Source: Oscillospiraceae bacterium
GTDB taxonomy: Bacteria > Bacillota > Clostridia > Oscillospirales > Ruminococcaceae
Direction of reading: 5' to 3'
Length of the DNA stretch: 64,000 bases
NCBI GenBank assembly: GCA_025757985.1
Contig: CP107210.1
Coordinates: 2,790,001-2,854,000 of the forward strand
Shown here piece after piece: positions 26,154 through 33,477 of the stretch. The notes under the pieces are model-generated. The model ran no database searches. It was not told the origin of the DNA and saw nothing but the letters and a program-made list of their open reading frames with translations. The number at the start of each line of letters is the position of its first letter. Position 1 is the first letter of the stretch. The position numbers were made by a program, and so were the translations under genes.

Positions 26154-26862
26154 TCTGATGCCCCTTTTGTTTTTTCCCGTTCCGCGCGCTCACGCTCGGC
26201 CTGACTCAGCCGGTGGTAGTCCGGCAGCAGCGCCGCAGGCGGCACACATTCGCCGTTCTCCCAAAGGGCCTTGGCGGCCAGCGCCACGCCCGCACCCCGC
26301 AAAAACCTGCAGGGCAGGGGGGCGTGCATGACCACGCCCGGAACACTCTTATATGTATTGTAACACAAAGTTGCGCCATCGCCAACAAAAAAGAGCGGTT
26401 TTTTACAGCTTTGGACAAAATTTTCCAGCTCTGTGACCGGTGCGGCGGCGTCCCTCGGTCAGGCGGCGGTGGCTTGCAAGGTCAAACGCGCCCCCAATAG
26501 ACCTGCCCGGCGGCGGGCGTCCTGCGCGCCGATGACCGTCCCCTCGCCCGCAAGGCCCCAGGCCAGTGCGGCCATGGTGGACACCCCTGCGCAGGGCAGC
26601 TGACGCGGCAGTGCCAGCCCCTTGATGACGGTCAGCCCCGATGCGCAGTCCGGTAAAGCTGCCGGGGGCCGTTCGTGACGCCCAGCACATCCAGTTCGTC
26701 CATCGTCAGGCCGCTGGCTTTCAGCGCCGTGTCGATCATCGGCAGCAGCGTCTCGCTGTGGGTCAGGCCGTTGTTGCACTGTGCCTCATACAGCAGGGTG
26801 TCATCCCGCAGCACGGCCACGGCCGCTGTTTTGCCAGCGGTATCTACAGCTAGGATATTCAT
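26150..26862 (-). CDS. tsaB: tRNA threonylcarbamoylation protein TsaB, frame broken
   Basis: The start at 26862 opens MNILAVDTAGKTAAVAVLRD, the TsaB actin-like fold, and the next frame supplies GSFTGLRIGLTVIKGLA, the family's best motif. The C-terminus ends in LLPDYHRLSQAERERAER, typical of TsaB. Frames change near 26655 and again around 26370-26450, so the uninterrupted pieces look like separate small genes. TsaB is the TsaD partner in making t6A37 of tRNA. Order tsaE-tsaB-rpiB-upp runs leftward; a family A repeat separates tsaE from tsaB. Confidence 0.88.
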
Positions 26863-26892
26863 AGGATCACCTGTTTAAAAATGTAATAGAGT

Positions 26893-27104
26893 ATAAAGCC
26901 TTCCCCCTTGGGGGAAGGTGCCCGAGGCCCCGCCCGAGGGCGGATGAGGGGCGAGTGCGCCGGGATTGCCCGTAAATGGGCTACAGAGGCAAGCTCCGCC
27001 CTCATCCGTCACCTTCGGTGACAGCTTCAGTCTCCGTGCCAAGTGCCGCCTACGGCGGTTGCACTCCGACACGCGCCTGCGGGCGCAGCCCCTCGGGGGA
27101 AGCC
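26893..27104. repeat. Family A palindromic repeat
   Basis: The element fills nearly the whole gap between tsaE and tsaB. CCTTCCCCC-TTG-GGGGAAGG is followed by GGCGGATGAGGGGCG, CCCGTAAATGGG, then CCCTCATCCGTCACCTTCGG in inverse sense and CTCGGGGGAAGC at the far end. The two ends are inverted copies, so the whole could fold into one long hairpin inside the tsaE-tsaB transcript. Confidence 0.75.
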
Positions 27105-27105
27105 T

Positions 27106-27520
27106 TTATTGTATCGTAATCTTCCGCGTCGTTTCGTCCACCCGTTCAATGTGGATCTTGATGGGATTTTCCAGCGCCAGCAGCTCGGCGCAGTTCTCGC
27201 TCCACTCGCAGGCGACCACGGCACCCATGTCAAGGTAGTCATAGAACCCGGCGGCGGCCAGATCATTCTCGGTATGGATGCGGTAGAGGTCAAAATGCGC
27301 GAAGGGCCGCGGGCCGCGGTAATAGTTGACGATGGCAAAGGTCGGGCTGGACACCGGGTCGGTGCAGCCAAGCCCCTCGGCAATGCCCTGACAGAACGCG
27401 GTTTTGCCCGCGCCCCAGCCGCCGGTGAACGCGATCAGCGCGCCCGGGGGCAGTGTCCCCGGCAAGCGCGCGGCCGGCGGCAACGGTTTCCTCCCGCGAA
27501 TGGGTCACAAATTCCTGCAT
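27106..27520 (-). CDS. tsaE: tRNA threonylcarbamoylation ATPase TsaE, frame broken once
   Basis: The true start is probably the ATG at 27520 with GGGAG upstream, reading MQEFVTHSREETVAAGRALA. A frame change near 27475 leads into LPPGALIAFTGGWGAGKTAF (Walker A), DPVSSPTFAIVNYYRG, FAHFDLYRI and the conserved EWSEN. About 138 residues, normal for TsaE (YjeE). TsaE is the ATPase that resets the TsaB-TsaD complex. Confidence 0.9.
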
Positions 27521-27614
27521 AGGTACGCTCCCTGTCTGCGGCCGAATAAAGCGATGGCCGCACTCATATATATTATAGTACAGAAATCCCGATTTGTAAA
27601 ATTTAATCTGTAAC

Positions 27615-27644
27615 TTGGCAAGATCTGCCGCGATGCGGTATAAT
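27615..27644 (+). promoter_or_regulatory. Promoter for the rodA-like gene
   Basis: TTGGCA (27615-27620) and TATAAT (27639-27644) with an 18-base spacer lie 42 bases before the start codon. Confidence 0.8.
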
Positions 27645-27685
27645 ACTTACAGTTACAAAGTATCTGCAGGGGAGGGAGGCCGCCT

Positions 27686-28858
27686 ATGTATCCGCTTATA
27701 CGCCGGTATCTGCGCCGGGTAGATTTGTTTATGCTTGCTGCTCTGTGCGGCCTGCTCGGTGCTCAGCGTTGTGGTGCTGATGTCCATCGGCCAGACGCAG
27801 CTTGGGCTCCAACAACAAGGCCTCGGTCCAGCTTATTGCCAGCCTGCTGGGGATGATGCTTGCCGCTGTCTTTTCCACGGCAGACTACCATGCGCTGGCG
27901 CGGGCCTGGCCGCTGCATGGCGTGGTGGCGTGGGGGCTGGTGCTGCCCACCCTCTTTCTGCACAATGTCAACACCGGGCTTCTGACGGTCGGGCTACGAC
28001 GCGGGCGGCACCTCCAACTACAGCTGGTACCGTGTGGGCGGCATGACCTTTCAGCCCGCCGAGCTGGCGAAAATCAGCTTTATCCTGACGCTGGCGCTGC
28101 ATTTGAGCAGGGTGCGCGGGCAGGTGAACCGGCCGCGGAACCTGCTGCTTGTGCTGCTGCACATACTGCTGCCCGCTGCGGCCATCCACATACAGGGGGG
28201 ATGACGGCACGGCGCTGGTATTTCTGGGCATCGGGTTTATTATGCTGTATGCGGGCGGGCTGTCCCACTGGCTGGCGGCCGGCGGGCTGGCGGCGGGCAT
28301 CGTGGGCGGTGCGGCGCTGCTGGCGCTGCGCCCCGGGCTTTTAAAGGGTTACCAGTTCAAGCGGATTCTGGCGGTGCTGACGCGGACGATCCCGCGCTGG
28401 CGGACATCACCTACCAGCAGAACAAGGGTGCAATGGCCATTGGCACCGGCGGGCTGACGGGGCAGGGGCTGTTCTCCGGCGAGCATATCTTTGTGCCGAA
28501 CGCATGGAACGATTTTATCTTTGCGTATCTTGCCAATGTGCTGGGGTTCCTCGGCGCGGCGGCGGTGCTGGTGCTGCTGCTGGCGCTCTGCCTGCGCACG
28601 CTGCAGACCCGGGCTGCGCTGCCCCGATGCGCTGGCTGCAATATCTGTGTCGGCATCTTTGCGGCGCTGTTTATGCAGTGCGTCATCAATCTTGGCATGA
28701 ATTTACAGGTGCTGCCGGTCATCGGCGTGACGCTGCCGTTCTTCTCGGCAGGCGGGTCGAGCGTTGTCATGATGTATCTCTGCATCGGCATTGTGCTGAG
28801 CGTGGGCATGAACACAAGGCGCAGCAAGCTGGATCTGGATATGCAGCGGATCATATAA
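27686..28858 (+). CDS. rodA: SEDS family peptidoglycan polymerase (RodA-like), frame broken repeatedly
   Basis: Joining frames gives about 390 residues with roughly ten membrane helices. The start ATG at 27686 has GGAGGGAGG upstream. Visible pieces are MYPLIRRYLRRVDLFMLAAL, SWYRVGGMTFQPAELAKISF (the conserved FQPSE region), NAWNDFIFAYLANVLGFLGA, and GVTLPFFSAGGSSVVMMYLC near the end. SEDS proteins polymerise lipid II glycan strands; RodA drives elongation and FtsW septation. I favour RodA, without proof. Frames change near 27750, 27808, 27990, 28195, 28376 and 28620. It is normally essential, so errors are likely. Confidence 0.85.
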
Positions 28859-28860
28859 GT

Positions 28861-28890
28861 AAAGCGGGTGCTGTGCGGCACCCGCTTTTG
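28861..28890. terminator. Bidirectional terminator between rodA and the DUF378 gene
   Basis: AAAGCGGGTGC at 28861-28871 pairs with GCACCCGCTTT at 28878-28888, with T residues after it and A residues before it. It is placed between two convergent genes. Confidence 0.88.
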
Positions 28891-28892
28891 TG

Positions 28893-29102
28893 TTATTCAG
28901 CAGCTTTGGGGTCAGGCGCGAACAAACCGGGGATAAGGCAGAGTGCCGCTGCGCCGACAACGATGAACACTGTGCGGGACAGCCAGCTCATACTGCCGCC
29001 CAGCAGCCAGCCCACGGCGTTGAAACCCCAGATGCCGTAAATGCCCCAGTTGATGCCGCCGATGATGGCAAGCAGCAGCAAAACCTTTTTAAAACAAGAC
29101 AT
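28893..29102 (-). CDS. DUF378 family small membrane protein (YuzA-like)
   Basis: The start at 29102 has GAGGAGGG upstream and yields 69 residues with two hydrophobic helices (about 5-35 and 45-62). The IGGINWGIYGIWGFNAVGWL segment is the DUF378 signature, conserved in many Firmicutes and without known function. A longer upstream extension of the frame is rejected because it crosses a repeat. It has its own terminator and stands alone. Confidence 0.85.
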   Translation of the reverse strand: MSCFKKVLLLLAIIGGINWGIYGIWGFNAVGWLLGGSMSWLSRTVFIVVGAAALCLIPGLFAPDPKAAE

Positions 29103-29189
29103 GGATGATCCCTCCTCTGTGGGAGAGTATGTGCGGATAACGGGAAAGTTATGCACATCCCCCGTTATCGCAAATTCGCCGTATGCCTT

Positions 29190-29226
29190 TGTAGGGGGGC
29201 GTCCCCGTCGCCCCGCAAGGCGACAT
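29190..29226. repeat. Family B fragment
   Basis: TTTGTAGGGGGGCGTCCCCG followed by TCGCCCCGC is one arm of the family B repeat, sitting between the DUF378 gene and the sigma promoter. Confidence 0.6.
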
Positions 29227-29257
29227 GCCCTCCGTAGAAACTGCCGGGTGGTGCGTC

Positions 29258-29287
29258 TTGCAAAAGCAAGCACAGGACGTGTATAAT
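29258..29287 (+). promoter_or_regulatory. Promoter for the sigma/anti-sigma operon
   Basis: TTGCAA (29258-29263) and TATAAT (29282-29287) are 18 bases apart and 26 bases before the start codon. This looks like a housekeeping promoter; an ECF-type autoregulated promoter was not recognised. Confidence 0.65.
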
Positions 29288-29312
29288 CGACATAAAGGAA
29301 GGTGGGGCCGAG

Positions 29313-29855
29313 ATGCTGGGGCTTTATCTGGAAGCACTGGAAAACAGCTCTGACGAAGAGCTGTTTACCCAAGTATATGAGCGTTGTAAGCGGCTGGTAT
29401 ATCACACGGCGTACAAGGTCGTGCAGGACAGCTATTTAGCTGAGGATGTGTTGCAGGAGGTTTTCTTGCAGCTGGCGAAAAATTTTACACGGGTCTATCG
29501 GGATGATGCACATAAAATGGCGGCGTATCTTGCCATCTGCGCCAAAAGCCGCGCCATTGACCTGCTGCGTGCGCAGCAGGAGACCGTAGGCGAAGAAGAT
29601 ACAGCACTTGACACCGTTGCGGATAATGCTCCGCTGCCGGAGGACGCTGTCATTGACGCGGAGAGCGCTGCGCAGTTGACAGCACTGCTGGAAAAACTTG
29701 CGCCAATTTACAAAGCACCATTGCAGTTGAAGGCGCTTGGCTATACGAACAGTGAAATCGCGTCAGCGCTGTGTTTAACGGAAAGCACCGTGCGTCAGCG
29801 CCTTGTGCGTGGGCGGAAAATTTTGTGGAAGGAACTGCACGATGGAAACAAATGA
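29313..29855 (+). CDS. ECF-type RNA polymerase sigma factor
   Basis: The 180-residue sigma-70 family protein has region 2 at about 15-85 (LVYHTAYKVVQDSYLAEDVL, QEVFLQLAKNF, CAKSRAIDLLRAQQ) and region 4 at about 120-172, with the helix-turn-helix YTNSEIASALCLTESTVRQR. Regions 1 and 3 are absent, as in ECF sigma factors. AAAGGAAGG precedes the start. It overlaps the next gene by 14 bases, and that gene encodes its likely membrane anti-sigma factor. GC is lower than in surrounding housekeeping genes. Confidence 0.9.
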   Translation: MLGLYLEALENSSDEELFTQVYERCKRLVYHTAYKVVQDSYLAEDVLQEVFLQLAKNFTRVYRDDAHKMAAYLAICAKSRAIDLLRAQQETVGEEDTALDTVADNAPLPEDAVIDAESAAQLTALLEKLAPIYKAPLQLKALGYTNSEIASALCLTESTVRQRLVRGRKILWKELHDGNK

Positions 29856-30543
29856 AACAAAAATTTTCTTCGACGCGGCTCTGGAAATGGCGTTGCGCGC
29901 CGAGATCGACCATGAACTAGCGCAGACACCATCCCCGGCGGAACTGAAACGGAAGTACCCCGATACGTCGCGCTGGGACGCGCGCTTGTACGCCGCCCTG
30001 AAAAGGCAGACACGGCACAGCCATATGCGCAAGCGGCTTGTGATGGTTTTGCTGGTGACAGCGCTGCTTGCGGCGGGCGTTTTTGCCGCAAACGCCGAAC
30101 TGCGCCACGCAATTTACACAGCCGTTATACAATGGCTGCCGACCGAAATGCACCTGACTTATGAGACGGATGGCGATACGCTGACAGCTTTGCCGGAGGG
30201 GTTCACTGACCGCTACACGCCGCCGGGCTTTGTACTGGACGAGGTGCAGTATATCGACACGCCGGAAATGTTTTTCCATGGGTACGATGCCGAAAATGGG
30301 CAGAATTACATCGTGAGTTGCTATGCCATCGGACCAGTTGCGTCGGAGGAGATCATGGACAACGAACACACGGTCTACACTGAAACAACCGTCAACGACA
30401 AGCCCGCAACGTTGGGGACAAGTTCAAACTTTGACGGTTCGACAACTTATTATCTTTTTTGGGAGCAAGATGGTGTTGCGTGTACGGTGGTAGGAAATGT
30501 GTTACGTGAAGAATTACAGCGTGTGGCAGAGAATATAAACTGA
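29842..30543 (+). CDS. Putative membrane anti-sigma factor (DUF4367-like outer domain)
   Basis: The start at 29842 with GGAAGGAA upstream gives 233 residues. Residues 1-60 are a charged cytosolic part (FFDAALEMALRAEIDHELAQ), 65-82 a single membrane helix (RLVMVLLVTALLAAGVFAAN), and about 85-233 an extracytoplasmic domain with YTPPGFVLDEVQYID and a C-terminal GSTTYYLFWEQDGVACTVVG, resembling the DUF4367 domain common beside ECF sigma genes in Clostridia. It overlaps the sigma gene, so the pair is co-translated. It probably holds the sigma factor inactive until an outer signal arrives. Confidence 0.78.
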   Translation: METNETKIFFDAALEMALRAEIDHELAQTPSPAELKRKYPDTSRWDARLYAALKRQTRHSHMRKRLVMVLLVTALLAAGVFAANAELRHAIYTAVIQWLPTEMHLTYETDGDTLTALPEGFTDRYTPPGFVLDEVQYIDTPEMFFHGYDAENGQNYIVSCYAIGPVASEEIMDNEHTVYTETTVNDKPATLGTSSNFDGSTTYYLFWEQDGVACTVVGNVLREELQRVAENIN

Positions 30544-30544
30544 G

Positions 30545-30588
30545 CAAAGGGCGTTTGTCTGTTTTTGACAAAACGCCCTTTGTTTTTT
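30545..30588 (+). terminator. Terminator after the anti-sigma gene
   Basis: CAAAGGGCGTTTGTC pairs with GACAAAACGCCCTTTG and is followed by TTTTTTT. Confidence 0.92.
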
Positions 30589-30673
30589 TGGTAAAAAGAG
30601 AGAAAGCAATAAAATCCTGTCACACAAAACCGGGCAGTTGCGTTGTACAGGCAGAAGGGAGCGTGAAGCGCAT

Positions 30674-31171
30674 ATGAAGAAGATCCTTGCAGGGGTGTGT
30701 CTTGCGGCGGTGTTGGGCGTTGCGGTTTGGCGCGCGCCGTGTACACAGTGGCAGTGCGACCGCATTGTCGACCGTGCGGTGGCGGAATACGGCATCGAGG
30801 TGCCAGACACAGCCGACTACAAAGCCTACGTCTGGCAAGAAACGCAGGCGCAGGGCTTGACGGCGCGCCAGCTGAAAGCGTGGTTCGCGGCGGACTTTGC
30901 CGATGCCCCCGAGCGCAAAGCCCTGAACGACGCCCGCACCGCCGACGAGTTTGTCAACACCGCTGGGGAAGCTATGGCCGTACTGCAGAAAATTAACGCT
31001 GAGCGGTACAAAAATTTTCAGTTGGGTGCGGGGAAATTTGCCGCGCGGGCGGATTACCTTGACACATTGCAGTTGGACAAGGCGGCCTTTAAAGCGCAGC
31101 TGGAACGCGAGCTGGACGAAGGGACGACAGGCGGGCTGGTAGAACGGCTGGGCATTGAAGATTGCGGCTGA
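30674..31171 (+). CDS. Hypothetical exported or membrane-anchored protein
   Basis: The start at 30674 (MKKILAGVCLAAVLGVAVWR) gives 165 residues with an N-terminal hydrophobic segment at about 4-18 that could be a signal peptide or anchor; no lipobox is seen. The rest is soluble, helical and charged (TADEFVNTAGEAMAVLQKIN, AFKAQLERELDEG). I do not recognise the family. GAAGGGAG lies upstream. It is 130 bases after the anti-sigma terminator, so any link to the sigma factor is only positional. Confidence 0.65.
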   Translation: MKKILAGVCLAAVLGVAVWRAPCTQWQCDRIVDRAVAEYGIEVPDTADYKAYVWQETQAQGLTARQLKAWFAADFADAPERKALNDARTADEFVNTAGEAMAVLQKINAERYKNFQLGAGKFAARADYLDTLQLDKAAFKAQLERELDEGTTGGLVERLGIEDCG

Positions 31172-31194
31172 AACGGGCGGTGAATTTTGAACGG

Positions 31195-31382
31195 GCGTCT
31201 GCCGCAATGTTGCCGGGCGGCATATATGCCGCCCCTACAGTATGCCGTGAACGGACGGTTTGTAGGGGACGCATATGCGTCCCGTGGCACCCTGCGGCAG
31301 CCGGAAACTTCCCCGGAGCGGTCAAGACCGCTCCCTACAGAGCACCCGTGAACGACATTTTGTAGGGAGCTTGCCCCCTCCG
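31195..31382. repeat. Family B repeat cluster
   Basis: At least four units in tandem: GCCGGGCGGCATATATGCCG + CCCCTACAG; TTTGTAGGGGACGCATATGC; CCGGAGCGGTCAAGACCGCT + CCCTACAG; TTTTGTAGGGAGCTTGCCCC. The outer TGTAGGG/CCCTACA is conserved while the cores (CATATATG, GCATATGC, GGTCAAGACC) differ. Confidence 0.75.
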
Positions 31383-31395
31383 AGTACACAAAAAA

Positions 31396-31432
31396 GCACC
31401 GCCCATGCCAATCCCGGCATGGGCGGTGTTTG
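31396..31432. terminator. Bidirectional terminator before UPF0210
   Basis: GCACCGCCCATGCC pairs with GGCATGGGCGGTG, followed by TTTGT on the right and preceded by A6 on the left (T6 for the minus-strand gene). Confidence 0.88.
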
Positions 31433-31440
31433 TATTGCAA

Positions 31441-32808
31441 TTAGTTCTTCAGCGCCTGCATCGGGGCGGGGATGCGGCCGCCGCGGTGGATCATGACCGC
31501 AGGGCTGTACTGGCTGATCGGCATGATGGGCGCGTGACCCAGCAGACCGCCGAAGTCCAGCACATCGCCGGCCTTGTGGCCGATGGCGGGGATAACGCGC
31601 ACAGCAGTGGTCTTGCTGTTCACCATGCCGATGGCGGCCTCATCCGCAATCAGGCCGCTGATGACCTCGGCGCTCGTGTCGCCGGGGATGACCACCATGT
31701 CGATGCCGACCGAGCAGACGGCCGTCATGGCTTCGAGCTTTTCCAGCGTCAGGCTGCCGCAGTTGGCGGCGTTGATCATGCCGTCATCCTCCGACACGGG
31801 GATGAACGCGCCGGACAGGCCGCCTACATGGTTGGACGCCATGACGCCGCCCTTCTTGACGGCATCGTTCAGCAGGGCCAGGCATGCCGTGGTGCCGCAG
31901 CAGCCGCAGCTTTCAAGGCCCATCTCCTCCAGAATGTTCGCCACGCTGTCGCCGATGGCGGGCGTGGGTGCCAGCGACAGGTCAATGATACCGGCCGGCA
32001 CACCCAGCCGCTCGCTGGCAAGGCTTGCCACCAGCTGGCCCAGACGGGTGATCTTGAAGGCGGTGCGCTTGACCAGCTCGGCTACCTCGTCCATCGGGGC
32101 GTCCTTCGGCAGCTTGGCCAGCGCGGCGCGCACGGCACCCGGGCCGGAAACGCCGACATGGATCTCGCAGTCCGGCTCGCCCGCGCCGTGGAACGCGCCC
32201 GCCATAAACGGGTTGTCCTCGGGCGCATTGCAGAAGACGACCAGCTTGGCATCGCCCATGCACATGTTGTCCTTCGTCAGCTCGGCGGTCTCGCGCACGA
32301 CCTCGCCCATCAGTTTGACGGCGTCCATGTTGATGCCGGACTTGGTGGAGCCAATATTGACGCTGGAGCATACAATATCGGTCTCTGCCAGCGCGCGGGG
32401 GATTGCGGCAATCAGCCGCTTGTCGCCCGCAGAAAAGCCCTTATGCACCAGCGCGCCGAAGCCGCCGATGAAGTTGACCCCCACAGCCTTGGCTGCGCGG
32501 TCCAGCGTTTTGGCGTACTGCACAGGGTCGGCGTCGGGCGCGGCGCCCAGCAGCATGGCAATGGGCGTTACGCTGATGCGCTTGTTGACGATGGGGATGC
32601 CGTACTCCTCGCTGATGCCGTTCACAACAGGGACGAGATTGCCCGCCAAGCGGGTGATCTTGTTGTAGATCTTCTCACATGCCTTGTCAGGGTCCGGGTC
32701 GATGCAGTCCAGCAGGCTGATACCCATCGTGACGGTGCGGACATCGAGATTCTCGGCGGTGAGCATCTCGATCGTTTCCATAATGTCGCGGCTGTTGATG
32801 ATCCTCAT
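31441..32808 (-). CDS. UPF0210 (DUF711, PFL-like) family protein
   Basis: The 455-residue protein starts MRIINSRDIMETIEMLTAEN, typical of the UPF0210 family, and is full length. Family members resemble the glycyl-radical PFL fold, but their activity is unknown. Conserved Gly-rich stretches include GINFIGGF-type sequence (GVNFIGGFGALVHKG) and an ESCGCCGTTACL cysteine cluster near residue 300. It follows the ACT-domain gene by 12 bases; this two-gene pair is conserved across Gram-positive bacteria and archaea, which implies a joint function. Confidence 0.93.
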   Translation of the reverse strand: MRIINSRDIMETIEMLTAENLDVRTVTMGISLLDCIDPDPDKACEKIYNKITRLAGNLVPVVNGISEEYGIPIVNKRISVTPIAMLLGAAPDADPVQYAKTLDRAAKAVGVNFIGGFGALVHKGFSAGDKRLIAAIPRALAETDIVCSSVNIGSTKSGINMDAVKLMGEVVRETAELTKDNMCMGDAKLVVFCNAPEDNPFMAGAFHGAGEPDCEIHVGVSGPGAVRAALAKLPKDAPMDEVAELVKRTAFKITRLGQLVASLASERLGVPAGIIDLSLAPTPAIGDSVANILEEMGLESCGCCGTTACLALLNDAVKKGGVMASNHVGGLSGAFIPVSEDDGMINAANCGSLTLEKLEAMTAVCSVGIDMVVIPGDTSAEVISGLIADEAAIGMVNSKTTAVRVIPAIGHKAGDVLDFGGLLGHAPIMPISQYSPAVMIHRGGRIPAPMQALKN

Positions 32809-32820
32809 AGCGCAGCCCCC

Positions 32821-33090
32821 TTAAATCGTGTGCATGGCGTCAAAGACTTCCTGACGGGTCACAGTGACCTGCATACCCATCTCCTTGCCCAGCGCAGTAA
32901 AGCGGTCGCGCACAGCGGCGGCCTCGGCAGTGGCCTTGCTCAGGTCCACCAGCATGATCATGCAGAACATATCCTGCATGATGGACTGGGAGACATCCTC
33001 GATGTTGATGTTCAGTTCGGCGCAGACCGCGCTGACTTTGGCAACGACACCCACGGTGTCCCGGCCGATAACGGTGATAACAGCTTTCAT
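32821..33090 (-). CDS. ACT domain protein, UPF0237 family
   Basis: The start at 33090 (GAGGGGGTCATATT upstream) gives 89 residues: a single ACT domain, MKAVITVIGRDTVGVVAKVS, with INIEDVSQSIM as the second strand-helix. Small ACT proteins usually bind amino acids and regulate a partner. The partner here should be UPF0210 next door. The 5' leader is about 80 bases long and contains a family B fragment (33120-33155). Confidence 0.92.
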   Translation of the reverse strand: MKAVITVIGRDTVGVVAKVSAVCAELNINIEDVSQSIMQDMFCMIMLVDLSKATAEAAAVRDRFTALGKEMGMQVTVTRQEVFDAMHTI

Positions 33091-33178
33091 AATATGACCC
33101 CCTCTGAATACTGTCCGGCAGGGATGCAGGGGGCGGCGTCCTCGACGCCCCGCCCCAGTGTTCAACCGGATTAGAGTT

Positions 33179-33207
33179 ATTATAACAAAGTTTGCAGTAG
33201 GAGTAAA
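33179..33207 (-). promoter_or_regulatory. Promoter for the UPF0237-UPF0210 operon
   Basis: On the minus strand TTTACT (33207-33202) and TATAAT (33184-33179) are 17 bases apart. Confidence 0.8.
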
Positions 33208-33239
33208 GAATATAACGAAAAGTAATACTTTTTGAGCGG

Positions 33240-33473
33240 GCAGCTGCCTGCGGGGCGTCGGGGACGCCGCCCCCTACCGTAGTTCCGTAGGGGCGGATTC
33301 CATATCCGCCCGCGGGACCTGACGGCGGCGGTTATGTCCGCGGCTTTTAGGCGAACAGTCAACAAGCTGCCGCTTTGTAGGGGCCGCACATGTGCGGCCC
33401 GCAACTGTACGGCGGGCGACCGCTTGCCTTTCACGCGCGGGCCGGGCATGCCCGGCCCCTACAGGGCGTCGGA
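33240..33473. repeat. Family B repeat cluster
   Basis: Several units fill the gap between the UPF0237 promoter and the MoxR gene: GGGGCGTCGGGGACGCCGCC, GTAGGGGCGGATTCCATATC + CGCCC, TTTGTAGGGGCCGCACATGT + GCGGCCC, and GCGCGGGCCGGGCATGCCCG + GCCCCTACAG. Nothing else was seen in this stretch. Confidence 0.75.
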
Positions 33474-33477
33474 AATG

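Noticed and set aside
26150..26418. Separate small protein gene downstream of tsaB
   Set aside because: Its sequence (LLPDYHRLSQAERERAER) is the normal TsaB C-terminus, in another frame because of indels, so it is part of tsaB.
31405..33174. 589-codon plus-strand open frame opposite UPF0210/UPF0237
   Set aside because: It spans a terminator, two conserved minus-strand genes and the gap between them, and reads as His/Asp/Gln-rich nonsense.
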